Shown in pieces: positions 14,270-22,604 of a DNA stretch of 64,000 nt. The translations under genes were made by a program, and so were the position numbers. The notes under the pieces are model-generated. The model had not been told where the DNA came from and did not search any database. It worked only from the letters and a program-made list of their open reading frames with translations. How positions within the stretch are numbered: position 1 is the stretch's first letter; every line of letters begins with the position of its first letter. Source of the DNA: Bryobacteraceae bacterium (lineage in GTDB: Bacteria > Acidobacteriota > Terriglobia > Bryobacterales > Bryobacteraceae); assembly GCA_030041495.1 (NCBI GenBank), contig JASHNT010000122.1, positions 1 to 64,000 on the forward strand, in the 5' to 3' direction.

Positions 14270-15182
14270 GCCCAGCCTACTTGAGCGCCTCAAGGCAGGT
14301 ATCCAAAAAACCCGCGCGGGTTTGATGGAAAAAATCGAAGACGCCGTCAGCGGGCGCAAGGAAATCGACGCCGGGGTTTTAGAAGAACTCGAATACGCGC
14401 TCATCACCGCGGACATCGGCTCGCGCACCACGGCCGAGATTCTGGAGCGCATCCGGCAGCGCGTGGAGCGGCATTTAGTCGGCGACGCCGCGCAGCTCAA
14501 GACGCTGATCAAGGAACAACTGCTCGAGATTCTGGAAGCCACCGAACGCCCGATTGCGCATGTGGCCGAGCCGCCAGAGGTGGTCATGGTGGTGGGCGTG
14601 AACGGCGCGGGCAAGACGACTTCGATCGGCAAGCTGACCCGGCGGCTGCAGTCCGAGGGAAAAACGGTGATGATGTGCGCGGCCGACACCTTCAGGGCCG
14701 CGGCCATCGAGCAACTTGAGGTCTGGGCGCAGGGCACCGGCGCGGACATCATTCGCCAGGAGCCTGGCTCCGACCCTAGCGCGGTATTGTTCGACGCTTT
14801 ACAAGCCGCCAGGGCGCGCAAAATCGATTACCTGATTGTCGACACGGCGGGCCGTCTGCACACCAAAACCAACCTGATGGCGGAACTTGAGAAGATGCGT
14901 CGCACCGCCGCGCGCGTCATTCCCGATGCGCCGCACGAGGTGCTGCTGGTGCTGGAAGCGACCACGGGACAAAACGGGCTGGAGCAGGCGCGCAAATTCA
15001 CGGAATCGAGCGCGGTGACCGGCATCATCCTCACCAAGCTCGACGGCACGGCCAAGGGCGGGGTGGTGATCGCGATCTCGCGGGAGTTGAATCTGCCCAT
15101 CCGCTATGTAGGCGTGGGTGAAAAGATCGACGACTTGTTACCCTTCGATCCGCAAAGTTTCGTCGCGTCTCTATTCGATTAA
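14259..15182 (+). CDS. ftsY: Signal recognition particle receptor FtsY
   Basis: The product is 307 aa, the short form lacking the acidic A domain of enterobacterial FtsY. The N domain is a four-helix bundle (residues 1-100) and the G domain contains P-loop GVNGAGKTT (about 113-121), [17 protein letters not shown] and [10 protein letters not shown]. It docks ribosome-SRP complexes at the inner membrane and hydrolyses GTP together with Ffh. The ribD ATG follows 4 nt after its stop, so the riboflavin genes are probably cotranscribed. Confidence 0.96.
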   Translation: MSTKPSLLERLKAGIQKTRAGLMEKIEDAVSGRKEIDAGVLEELEYALITADIGSRTTAEILERIRQRVERHLVGDAAQLKTLIKEQLLEILEATERPIAHVAEPPEVVMVVGVNGAGKTTSIGKLTRRLQSEGKTVMMCAADTFRAAAIEQLEVWAQGTGADIIRQEPGSDPSAVLFDALQAARARKIDYLIVDTAGRLHTKTNLMAELEKMRRTAARVIPDAPHEVLLVLEATTGQNGLEQARKFTESSAVTGIILTKLDGTAKGGVVIAISRELNLPIRYVGVGEKIDDLLPFDPQSFVASLFD

Positions 15183-15186
15183 CTTC

Positions 15187-16302
15187 ATGGACCGGTACTT
15201 GGAAGAAGCTCTCGATCTTGCAGCGCGCGGCATCGGCCAGGTGTCGCCCAATCCGGCGGTGGGCGCGGTGCTGGTGCGCAGTGATCAAGTGGTCGGCCGC
15301 GGATTCCACACCTGGGAGGGCGTGAAACACGCGGAGGTTCTGGCGATTGAAGAGGCGGGGGAGAGGGCGCAAGGTTCGACTTTGTACGTCACACTGGAGC
15401 CGTGCAGCCACCACGGCCGCACTCCTCCGTGCATCGACGCGGTGCTGGCGGCGGGGATTCGCAAGGTAGTCGCGCCGATGAAGGATCCCAACCCGCAGGT
15501 TTCCGGACGGGGTTTTACCCGCCTGCGCGATGCCGGCGTCGAAGTAGAAATCGATGAGGAGGCCGCGCCGCGCTCGACCGAAATCAACGAAGCCTTTGTG
15601 CACTTCATGCGCACGGGCCGGCCTCTGGTGACGCTGAAGGGGGCGCTGACGCTGGATGGGAAAATCGCGGCGCCGGAGGATGAAAACAAGCCGGGAGAAA
15701 TTCCGTGGATCACCAGCGAGACCGCGCGCGGGCACGTCCAGCTCCTGCGGCACACGCATGACGCGATCCTGACCGGGATCGGCACCGTGCTCGCCGACGA
15801 TTGCCGCTTGACGGATCGCACCGGCGAGCCGCGCAGCCGTCCGCTGCTGCGCATGGTGCTCGATTCGCTGCTGCGTTTGCCGCTCGATTCGTACCTGGTG
15901 CGGTCCTGCCAGAACGACGTGCTGGCGATCACTACTTCGGCGGCCTCGCCCGAGCGGCGGAAGAAGCTGGAGGCCAAAGGTGTGCGCGTGGAAATAAAGG
16001 AGCGTAAGGACGGCCGCGCCAGCCTGCAAGGCGCCGTGGATCTGCTCGCGAAAGAGAAGTATCTTTCGTTGATGATCGAGGCGGGGAGCAAGGTGAACTG
16101 GTCCGCGCTGGAATCCGGGGTCGCCGACAAAATCTTCTTTTATTACGCGCCGAAGATCTTGGGTGGGATGAGATCCCTGCCGGTGGCCGGCGGCGCGGGC
16201 CGTCTGCGCCGCAACGACGCAATCCAGGTGCACAACGTCCGGCTGCACTCCATCGCCACGGACGAGTTCGCGGTGGAAGCCTGGCTTGAAAAAGAACTCT
16301 AG
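15187..16302 (+). CDS. ribD: Bifunctional riboflavin biosynthesis protein RibD
   Basis: The product is 371 aa. The N-terminal cytidine-deaminase-like domain has zinc ligands H48 (KHAE), C73 and C82 with catalytic E50 (diaminohydroxyphosphoribosylaminopyrimidine deaminase). The C-terminal domain from about residue 147 (PLVTLKGALTLDGKIA) is the NADPH-dependent reductase. Together they carry out the second and third steps of riboflavin synthesis from GTP. ATG 15187 follows ftsY by 4 nt, and the stop abuts the ribE ATG. Confidence 0.95.
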   Translation: MDRYLEEALDLAARGIGQVSPNPAVGAVLVRSDQVVGRGFHTWEGVKHAEVLAIEEAGERAQGSTLYVTLEPCSHHGRTPPCIDAVLAAGIRKVVAPMKDPNPQVSGRGFTRLRDAGVEVEIDEEAAPRSTEINEAFVHFMRTGRPLVTLKGALTLDGKIAAPEDENKPGEIPWITSETARGHVQLLRHTHDAILTGIGTVLADDCRLTDRTGEPRSRPLLRMVLDSLLRLPLDSYLVRSCQNDVLAITTSAASPERRKKLEAKGVRVEIKERKDGRASLQGAVDLLAKEKYLSLMIEAGSKVNWSALESGVADKIFFYYAPKILGGMRSLPVAGGAGRLRRNDAIQVHNVRLHSIATDEFAVEAWLEKEL

Positions 16303-16911
16303 ATGTTTACTGGAATCATTGAAGAGCTGGGAACCGTGCTGGAATTGGCGCCGCGTCTTGCGGGGGCGCGACTGCGCGTGCGCTGCTCCACCGTGCTCTC
16401 CGATCTCACCGAGGGGGCGAGCATCGCTGTTAATGGCGTGTGTCTGACCGCGCTCGGGATCACGGCTGATTCGTTCGTCGCCGACCTCGCCCCGGAAACA
16501 TTGCAGCGCAGTAATTTGCGTGATCTAGCTGCGGGCTCCCGCGTGAATCTGGAGCGGCCGGTGACGTCGGCGACTCGGCTATCGGGGCATATCGTGCAAG
16601 GGCACGTGGATGCCACGGGGGTTGTCGAATCGATCGACGATTTGGGCGTGGGCAACTATTGGCTGAAGGTGCGGATCCCGCAAACCCTCAATCGCTACCT
16701 GGTGGAAAAAGGTTCGATCGCGATTGATGGGATCAGTCTGACGATTGCGGCAATCAACGATTCGATCGTCGGCGTGACTGTAATTCCGCACACCATGACG
16801 CAGACGACACTGGGCTCGGCGAAGCCCGGCTCGCGAGTGAACATCGAAGTCGATGTGCTGGCCAAGCACGTTGAGAAGCTAATTATTTCCTCAAATCCGC
16901 CTGCCAGTTGA
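16303..16911 (+). CDS. ribE: Riboflavin synthase alpha subunit
   Basis: The product is 202 aa with two tandem lumazine-binding domains, each with the M-F-T-G / G-H-V type signatures (MFTGIIEELG at the N-terminus; GHIVQGHVDATG at about 93). It dismutates two 6,7-dimethyl-8-ribityllumazine molecules to riboflavin. The ATG follows the ribD stop directly, indicating translational coupling. Its last 29 bp overlap the convergent kinase gene. No ribBA or ribH is visible here. Confidence 0.95.
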   Translation: MFTGIIEELGTVLELAPRLAGARLRVRCSTVLSDLTEGASIAVNGVCLTALGITADSFVADLAPETLQRSNLRDLAAGSRVNLERPVTSATRLSGHIVQGHVDATGVVESIDDLGVGNYWLKVRIPQTLNRYLVEKGSIAIDGISLTIAAINDSIVGVTVIPHTMTQTTLGSAKPGSRVNIEVDVLAKHVEKLIISSNPPAS

Positions 16912-19570
16912 GGACCACTGTGATCGGTGTCTGGCCGCCTCCGCCGGGCAGCACGCTCATCAGAAAACGGCTGTCGTCAGCAGTTACATCCCAGCCGTTG
17001 TTGGCCGGAGCGGTAAAGATTTGCTTGGGGGTGCCCAGAAGTGGGGCCGTGCCGTTGCCGCTCACGTCCACGGCCATGATGGCGTTGTTCGCTCCCTCGA
17101 AAAGGAGCTCCCTTCCGTCCTTGCGCCATTTCAGCGTGGCTTGCGCGGCTGCGGCGACGGCCCAGGCCCCGTCCCGGGACACCTGCCATTTGCCCTCGCC
17201 CAGCGACGGAGTTGGAGAGGCGGCAAAGGGGCGGATATATACCTCAAAGCGCCCCGACTCATTAGAAATGTAAGCGATCCAGCGTCCGTCCGGAGAAAAG
17301 CTTCCGGAACCTTCGGCGAACCCGGTTCCGAGAAGGAGCACTGGTTTCCCTTGCCCAGGCCCCTCCAGAGGCAGCACCCACAAATCGGATGCGGTTTTTG
17401 GAACCAGGGCGGTGTTATAGAGCAAAAACTTCCCATCGCGCGAAATGCTGCTCAGCATTTTGATTTCGACGGGCTTCTTCAGCAGCTCTTTCTCCTCGCC
17501 CGCGCCGCTCGCGTCTTTTTCGTAAATCGTGTCCAGCGTGCTGCCGGCAGCAAAGAAGAGGCGGTTGCCATCGGGCGACCAAACCGGGTCCGATCCCCAG
17601 CTCTGACGGAACGTCAATCTGGTTCTCACGCCGCGGGTAAAATCCAGCAACCAGATGTCGCCATTGGCGTTCTCCAATGCATCGCGTCCCGCTGCTCGCA
17701 TCCCGTCGGGAGAGAGCGTTAATCCCTGATCAGGACCGGGTTGCCCAAACGTGTTCATCTGTCTTCCGTCCCGGCCGAACCAGGTAGTCTGAAATCCGCC
17801 TCCGCTGTTCGCTCCGGTACGATACGCCAGAACTCCGGTGGGCGATACGGAGAAGATGCCGATGGAACCAGTAACGGCAACTTGCTCGGCTACGGGCACG
17901 GGGTCCCCGGTCAATTGAAGCTTGCCGGCGTCGAACGGCTGAACCATCAGCGTGCCGTCGCGCATGAAAAACAAGTTTCCATCCACGTAGGAAGCCGCGA
18001 GCGAGTTGGCCAAGATACGCTGCTTGGGCTGATCGGCAGGCTTCAAGTCAAGCGAGCCCGCGTAGATCCCGGCGACCTCAGGGCTTCCCGTTCGGAGGTA
18101 CAGGAAATGCTTCTGGTCCGGCAAGAACACGGGAAGAGCATGGAAGTTTTCTCCCCGCGCCGTGTCGACGACGGTGAGATCCGTGGCCACGCCGCCGGAC
18201 GCGGAGACGCGGCGAAGAGGGCTAGTAGTGCCGCGGTTGCCAAACACGATTACGCCGTCCTTGCTCCACGCCCCGGTGCCCGCTTCCCCCGTCACCGTGC
18301 ACAAGGCTTGGGGCGGACCTCCCGCAACCTCGATTTTCTTCAGCTCACCGCCGACCGCGAATCCGAGGAACCGGTTGTCCGGGGACCAAAATGGAGACAC
18401 CGCGCCTTCGGTCCCGGCCAGCTTCCGCCACTCCAGCGTATCGAGATCGTGAATCCACAAGCCGCTCTGGGCTCCGGTGGCGTTGAACAGCAGCTTATGT
18501 CCGTCGGGCGAAACGGAAACGTAAGTATCGAAGGTAACGCCCTCGGGCAAGGTTACCTGGAACCGCGTTGCGCGAGAGGGAGCAGCCTTGGGCCACAGCC
18601 ACCACGCCGTGCCGGCGATTGCGATCACTGCGATGGCCGCGATACCGAGCCACAACCCGCTCCTGCCCGATCGCGGCGGCGGAGCTTGGATTGGAACGCT
18701 AGAGCTGGTTGTCGCTGTCGAAGGGGGAGCATCGAGATCGATCAGCTCCAGCGCCGGTTTCAAGTCACGAGCGGACTGCCAGCGGTCGTCCGGTTTCTTC
18801 TCCAGGCATTTTCGCACCAGGCGCTCCAGCGACCGCGGCGGCAGTGATTGAGATTGAGCGGGTTGGCGTTGGCTCATTGGCGGCGGCTGGTCTTTGAGTA
18901 GCGACGCCAGCACTGCGGCTTGCGTATCGCCGGTGAAAGGCCGCTCGCCGGTGATCATTTCGTACAGCACCACTCCGAAGGAGAAAATGTCGGACCGTTC
19001 GTCCGCCTCTTTGCCTTCCACTTGCTCCGGCGGCATGTAGTACAGAGTGCCCAAAACCGCTCCGGCGCGGGTGATCGGCTCGGTCACGGTTTCAACCGAA
19101 GTAGCGGCCGAAGCGGCCTTTTCCGAACCGAGCTTGGCGAGTCCGAAATCCAAAACCTTCACGCCGTTTTTGGTGACGATGATGTTGCCGGGCTTGAGAT
19201 CGCGATGGATCACGCCCTTGGCGTGCGCGGCAGCAAGCGCGTCGACAATCTGCATCGCGTAGCTCAGAGTTTTGTCGAGCGGCGGCGGGCCGCGCTCGAT
19301 GATCTTCGAGAGCATCTCACCTTCGACCAGTTCCATCACCAAATAATTGGGGCCCACATCGTAAAGGGTGCAGATGTTGGGATGGTTCAGCGCGGAGATA
19401 GCGTGGGCTTCGCGCTCGAAGCGGTCGCTGAATTCGCGGGAAGAAACTTTGATGGCGACGGGCCGGCCCAAGCGGGTATCCGTTCCGCGGTAGACTTCGC
19501 CCATCCCGCCCTTGCCGATTAAAGCCGCGACTTCATACGGCCCGAGCTTGTCTCCGGGAGCTAGCGCCAT
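16883..19570 (-). CDS. Ser/Thr protein kinase with TolB/WD40-like sensor domain
   Basis: The product is 895 aa from ATG 19570 (a TTG at 19582 is less likely). The kinase domain has GKGGMGEVY, K41, the HRDLKPGN loop with D124, and DFG D141. A single membrane helix lies at residues 305-326, after which about 560 residues carry repeated SPDG(R/N/M)-type PD40 beta-propeller blades, predicted to be periplasmic. This architecture is abundant in acidobacteria; ligands are unknown. It sits 60 nt downstream of an efflux adaptor gene on the same strand and converges with ribE. Confidence 0.93.
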   Translation of the reverse strand: MALAPGDKLGPYEVAALIGKGGMGEVYRGTDTRLGRPVAIKVSSREFSDRFEREAHAISALNHPNICTLYDVGPNYLVMELVEGEMLSKIIERGPPPLDKTLSYAMQIVDALAAAHAKGVIHRDLKPGNIIVTKNGVKVLDFGLAKLGSEKAASAATSVETVTEPITRAGAVLGTLYYMPPEQVEGKEADERSDIFSFGVVLYEMITGERPFTGDTQAAVLASLLKDQPPPMSQRQPAQSQSLPPRSLERLVRKCLEKKPDDRWQSARDLKPALELIDLDAPPSTATTSSSVPIQAPPPRSGRSGLWLGIAAIAVIAIAGTAWWLWPKAAPSRATRFQVTLPEGVTFDTYVSVSPDGHKLLFNATGAQSGLWIHDLDTLEWRKLAGTEGAVSPFWSPDNRFLGFAVGGELKKIEVAGGPPQALCTVTGEAGTGAWSKDGVIVFGNRGTTSPLRRVSASGGVATDLTVVDTARGENFHALPVFLPDQKHFLYLRTGSPEVAGIYAGSLDLKPADQPKQRILANSLAASYVDGNLFFMRDGTLMVQPFDAGKLQLTGDPVPVAEQVAVTGSIGIFSVSPTGVLAYRTGANSGGGFQTTWFGRDGRQMNTFGQPGPDQGLTLSPDGMRAAGRDALENANGDIWLLDFTRGVRTRLTFRQSWGSDPVWSPDGNRLFFAAGSTLDTIYEKDASGAGEEKELLKKPVEIKMLSSISRDGKFLLYNTALVPKTASDLWVLPLEGPGQGKPVLLLGTGFAEGSGSFSPDGRWIAYISNESGRFEVYIRPFAASPTPSLGEGKWQVSRDGAWAVAAAAQATLKWRKDGRELLFEGANNAIMAVDVSGNGTAPLLGTPKQIFTAPANNGWDVTADDSRFLMSVLPGGGGQTPITVVLNWQADLRK

Positions 19571-19630
19571 GGGTTTGGACAAAAAATGATCTAGACAAGT
19601 GTACCGCGATGAATCGTGGAGGGGCGGCCG

Positions 19631-20848
19631 CTACGGAAACATCGCCGTTACGGCCATGCCGTCTTTGAGCGTTTTGTCGGTGATCAGCGCGACAGGACCG
19701 CCTTCGGTGAGCCCGCTCACCACTTGCACGCGCGTGGTGTTGTCGATGCCCAACTTGACTGTCCGCCATTTGAGGACATCGCCTTGCAGCGTGTACACGC
19801 CCTCATGCCCGCTTTCCGTGCGCAGAGCCTCTTTGGGGATGGTGAGCGCGTTATCCACGGATTCCGAGCGGATATCCACGTTCACGTTGCTTCCCGGCAC
19901 CAATTCGCGTCCGGGATTCTCGATGACGCATTCGATTTCTCCCACTTCCCGCGATCCGCGCGCGATCACCTGATCCGCCAGTTTGTTCACCATGCCCATC
20001 CATTCGCGGCCGGGAAAGGCGTCCCAGGTGATGCGCACCGGCATCCCGCGCCGCACGCGGCCAAGGTCGCGCTCATCCACGTAGACCGTCACTTTAACGC
20101 GATCGAGGCGTCCGATGCTGGCCACGGCGTCGCCGGCGTTGAGATACGCGCCTTGCTTCAAATCGAACTGATACACCTCGCCGTCGATGGGTGAGCGGAC
20201 GATGCTTTGGGCGAGCTGTTGCTCAGCCAGATGCAGAGCGGCTTGGGCGCTGGCGAGCCGCGCATCGGCGGAAGCTCGGTCCGTGGGCGCCACCAGGGCG
20301 GACTTCTGATTGTTCAGATCCTTGATCTGGAGCGTGAGCTGATCCACTTTTTGCTTGCGCGTCAGCGCTTCCGCGGCCGTGGCGATCCCTTCCGACTGCA
20401 TCCGTTGGTATTTTTCGAGATCCGACCGCGCCTGGTTCAGCTCGAGTTGCGTCCGGTCCAAGTCTCCCTGAAGCCGGGCGCGGTCCGCGGCGCGCCCGCC
20501 GCTGCTGATCACTTGCAACTCGGTCTGGATCTGCGCCACGTTGGAGCGAGCCTGGTCGCGTTGGGCCTCGATCTCCGAAGTATCCAGCCGCACCAGTTCC
20601 TGGCCCTTCTTCACGTGGTCGCCGTTCTTGATCAAGATCTGCTGCACCGCGCCGGACCGCTCCGCGTGCGCGATGGCCGATTCCACCGGCTGAACCTGGC
20701 CGTTGGTGGGCACGGAACTGGTGATGGTTTCCCGCATCACGCGGGCGAAGGGGATTTCGGGCGGACGGCTCCGCTCCACTTGGACGCGCCACACGACTGC
20801 GCCCGCGCCAGCCAGCAGCACGAGGGGAACCCAGTATCGCGCCTTCAC
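19631..20848 (-). CDS. Periplasmic adaptor (HlyD/MFP) of an efflux system
   Basis: The product is 405 aa from GTG 20848, with an N-terminal signal anchor (MKARYWVPLVLLAGAGAVVW). The barrel-sandwich halves are at about residues 60-85 and 215-245, the alpha-helical hairpin (coiled coil) lies between about 90 and 200, and a beta-barrel/membrane-proximal domain completes the fold. Such adaptors join an RND pump or MacB-type ABC transporter to a TolC-like channel. No pump or outer-membrane channel lies next to it; the neighbours are a protein of unknown function and a kinase. The start codon is part of a 14-bp repeat ladder. Confidence 0.88.
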   Translation of the reverse strand: MKARYWVPLVLLAGAGAVVWRVQVERSRPPEIPFARVMRETITSSVPTNGQVQPVESAIAHAERSGAVQQILIKNGDHVKKGQELVRLDTSEIEAQRDQARSNVAQIQTELQVISSGGRAADRARLQGDLDRTQLELNQARSDLEKYQRMQSEGIATAAEALTRKQKVDQLTLQIKDLNNQKSALVAPTDRASADARLASAQAALHLAEQQLAQSIVRSPIDGEVYQFDLKQGAYLNAGDAVASIGRLDRVKVTVYVDERDLGRVRRGMPVRITWDAFPGREWMGMVNKLADQVIARGSREVGEIECVIENPGRELVPGSNVNVDIRSESVDNALTIPKEALRTESGHEGVYTLQGDVLKWRTVKLGIDNTTRVQVVSGLTEGGPVALITDKTLKDGMAVTAMFP

Positions 20849-20890
20849 TGGTCTTTTCTCACTGGTTGGCTCTCACTGGTTCTGTCTCAC
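20845..20890 (-). repeat. GTGA ladder: three chained five-codon mini-ORFs
   Basis: Three 14-bp repeats (20845-20858, 20859-20872, 20873-20886) lie between the stop of an unknown gene and the GTG of the efflux adaptor. On the minus strand each repeat is an ORF of GTG, four codons and TGA (MRQNQ, MRANQ, MRKDQ) at 20890-20873, 20876-20859 and 20862-20845. Each stop overlaps the next start as GTGA; the first GTG overlaps the upstream gene's TGA and the last TGA overlaps the adaptor's GTG. The chain is unbroken at the sequence level; its use by ribosomes is inference. Confidence 0.6.
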
Positions 20891-21441
20891 GATGCCGGCC
20901 TCGCGCAGTAGTCGAACAGGATCTGCCATTCGGAGCGTTGGATCTCCTGCGCCGCAAGTTCCTGACTCGACCCTGGCTGGGCGCGCGCGCGCTCACAAAA
21001 AGAAAGGAACGCGAAGGGGTCCCAGCGGTCGACTCGGAACTCGGCGTGGCGGTGCTGTAGCAGAACCTTGGCCGCTGCTTCCCTCAGTTCGTGAAACATG
21101 GGATGCACGCGGGCTTTGCGGAACCAATAGGCGGAGTTGCCGAAGTCGCCCTCCAGCCGGTGCAGGATCGCGTGCCAGAGATAGGCTTCCGCGGTCGAAC
21201 CGGAATTGGCCAGCTCATGCGCTTCCTCGAAGCAGGAGAAATACAGCAGCAGGCCGGCCATGGCGGCGTCCGGCTCTTCGCTGCCCTGGAACAATTCCTG
21301 AGGTTTTTGGCCGGCGAGAATGCCTCGCGCCTCTTCACTGCTGCACGGACCCAGACGCAACGGCAGCAAGCGATTCCCATTTCCATCCAACGCGAGAACG
21401 CGGGCCACCTCCGGTCCGTACTTGGCTGGATTAAATTCCAT
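20887..21441 (-). CDS. Conserved-looking protein of unknown function
   Basis: The product is 184 aa, soluble, largely helical in the second half (SAYWFRKARVHPMFHELREAAAKVL), with no signal peptide. The AEAYLWHAILHRLEGDFGNSAYWFRKA stretch resembles proteins of unknown function found in acidobacterial genomes. It is the first gene of the operon leading through the GTGA ladder to the efflux adaptor and kinase, and is divergent from the patatin gene. Confidence 0.6.
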   Translation of the reverse strand: MEFNPAKYGPEVARVLALDGNGNRLLPLRLGPCSSEEARGILAGQKPQELFQGSEEPDAAMAGLLLYFSCFEEAHELANSGSTAEAYLWHAILHRLEGDFGNSAYWFRKARVHPMFHELREAAAKVLLQHRHAEFRVDRWDPFAFLSFCERARAQPGSSQELAAQEIQRSEWQILFDYCARPAS

Positions 21442-21494
21442 GGAACAGGATACGCTTCTATTGTAATGCGAGTTACGAGCGGTCCCTCCGCCAT

Positions 21495-22214
21495 ATGAAG
21501 GCTTTGGTTCTTTCCGGCGGCGGCATGTTCGGAGCCTGGCAGGCGGGCGCGTGGGCCGCGCTCGCCGCGGAGTTTGCTCCGGATCTGATCGTGGGCGCTT
21601 CCGTGGGATCGCTGAACGGCTACGCCATCGCCTGCGGCGCGACTCCGGAAAGGCTGCGCGAAATGTGGCTGGATTCCCAGGTGGCCAGCTTCGCGCGGCT
21701 GGAATCCAATCTTGAGAACCTGGCCAACCGCTACCGCCCGAAGATCGATTACGCCGTGGTGGTCACGGACCTGCTGCGCATGAAACCGAAAGTGTATCGC
21801 GGAGACCAGGTCACCTGGAAACATCTGGCCGCGTCCTGCGCCGTGCCGCTGGTGCTGCCGCAAGTGCGGCTGGACGGACGCTGGTGTTCCGACGGCGGCT
21901 TGCTGAATCCTCTGCCGGTGTACGCGGCGGTGGACCTGGGCGCGACGGAGATTCTGGCGTTGCAGGCTCTGCCGGAGATCCCTTCGGCATTGCTGAAGCC
22001 GTTTGTGAAACTGTTCCGGGCGACCTTCGGAGTCCATCCGCCGTTGCATTCGGGAGTCAGACTGAAGTTGATTGAGCCAGGGGCAACACTCGGCTCCCTG
22101 TCCGACGCAGTGACCTTCCGGAGGGGCAACATCGAACGCTGGCTGGAGCAAGGCTTCGCGGACGCGCAAAAAACATTTCCCTTGCCATTTGGTTTGCGCG
22201 ATAATGGTCGCTGA
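21495..22214 (+). CDS. Patatin-like phospholipase
   Basis: The product is 239 aa. The Ser-Asp dyad is visible: the oxyanion loop SGGGMFGAWQAG (7-18), the nucleophile S36 in GASVGS, and D133 in CSDGG. Bacterial patatins are lipid acyl hydrolases, and short single-domain members like this one are usually cytoplasmic. It is divergent from the unknown gene at 21441 and is followed after 5 nt by a small protein. Confidence 0.9.
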   Translation: MKALVLSGGGMFGAWQAGAWAALAAEFAPDLIVGASVGSLNGYAIACGATPERLREMWLDSQVASFARLESNLENLANRYRPKIDYAVVVTDLLRMKPKVYRGDQVTWKHLAASCAVPLVLPQVRLDGRWCSDGGLLNPLPVYAAVDLGATEILALQALPEIPSALLKPFVKLFRATFGVHPPLHSGVRLKLIEPGATLGSLSDAVTFRRGNIERWLEQGFADAQKTFPLPFGLRDNGR

Positions 22215-22219
22215 CCGCT

Positions 22220-22543
22220 ATGCCTTCTTACCGCATCCACCGTTTGAAAGACCATTTGCGGCAGCCGTTCCGCAACGCGCCGCACGTCAGTGGAACCGCC
22301 GGCGTCAAGCCTCGCGACTACGCCGCGGGGGAGAGGGTTGAAGCCAAGACCCCTTACGCGGCCTATTTCGAGCTGCGCGGTAGCCCGAACCCCATCGAGC
22401 CTGGCGACCTTCTGGAATCCGATTCCGGAGAGTTGCGGATTTACAAATACATCGGTTTCGAGGAGGCGCAGTGGGTTCTTCCCGAGCCGAAGCAGGCCGT
22501 GGTTTCCAGCGAAGCAGCAGCCATTCCAGCCACGGTAGAATAA
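22220..22543 (+). CDS. Small protein of unknown function
   Basis: The product is 107 aa, soluble, beta-rich, with a basic N-terminus (MPSYRIHRLKDHLRQPFRNAP) and a PGDLLESDSGELRIYKYIGFEEAQWVLPE core. It starts 5 nt after the patatin stop, so it is likely cotranscribed. I do not recognise a family. Confidence 0.6.
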   Translation: MPSYRIHRLKDHLRQPFRNAPHVSGTAGVKPRDYAAGERVEAKTPYAAYFELRGSPNPIEPGDLLESDSGELRIYKYIGFEEAQWVLPEPKQAVVSSEAAAIPATVE

Positions 22544-22549
22544 CGGTGC

Positions 22550-22555
22550 TATAAT
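22550..22555 (+). promoter_or_regulatory. Consensus -10 box (TATAAT)
   Basis: This is an exact TATAAT. The predicted start (about 22562-22563) coincides with an ATG, so the transcript would be leaderless. No good -35 is visible at 16-18 nt. Confidence 0.45.
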
Positions 22556-22562
22556 CCGGTCG

Positions 22563-22604
22563 ATGGGTTGGAGCCAGTCCGTGGTGGGGTTGTACGAAAA
22601 ATGA
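22563..22604 (+). CDS. Possible leaderless leader peptide coupled to the LigT-like gene
   Basis: A 13-codon ORF, MGWSQSVVGLYEK, starts 7 nt after a perfect TATAAT and ends in TGA (22602-22604) that overlaps the next ATG (22601) as ATGA. It would supply ribosomes to a downstream start that lacks a clear Shine-Dalgarno. Translation is unproven. Confidence 0.4.
   Translation: MGWSQSVVGLYEK

Noticed and set aside
15031-16248. 405-codon frame antisense to ribD
   Set aside because: It overlaps a clear ribD over its whole length and shows no conserved motif.
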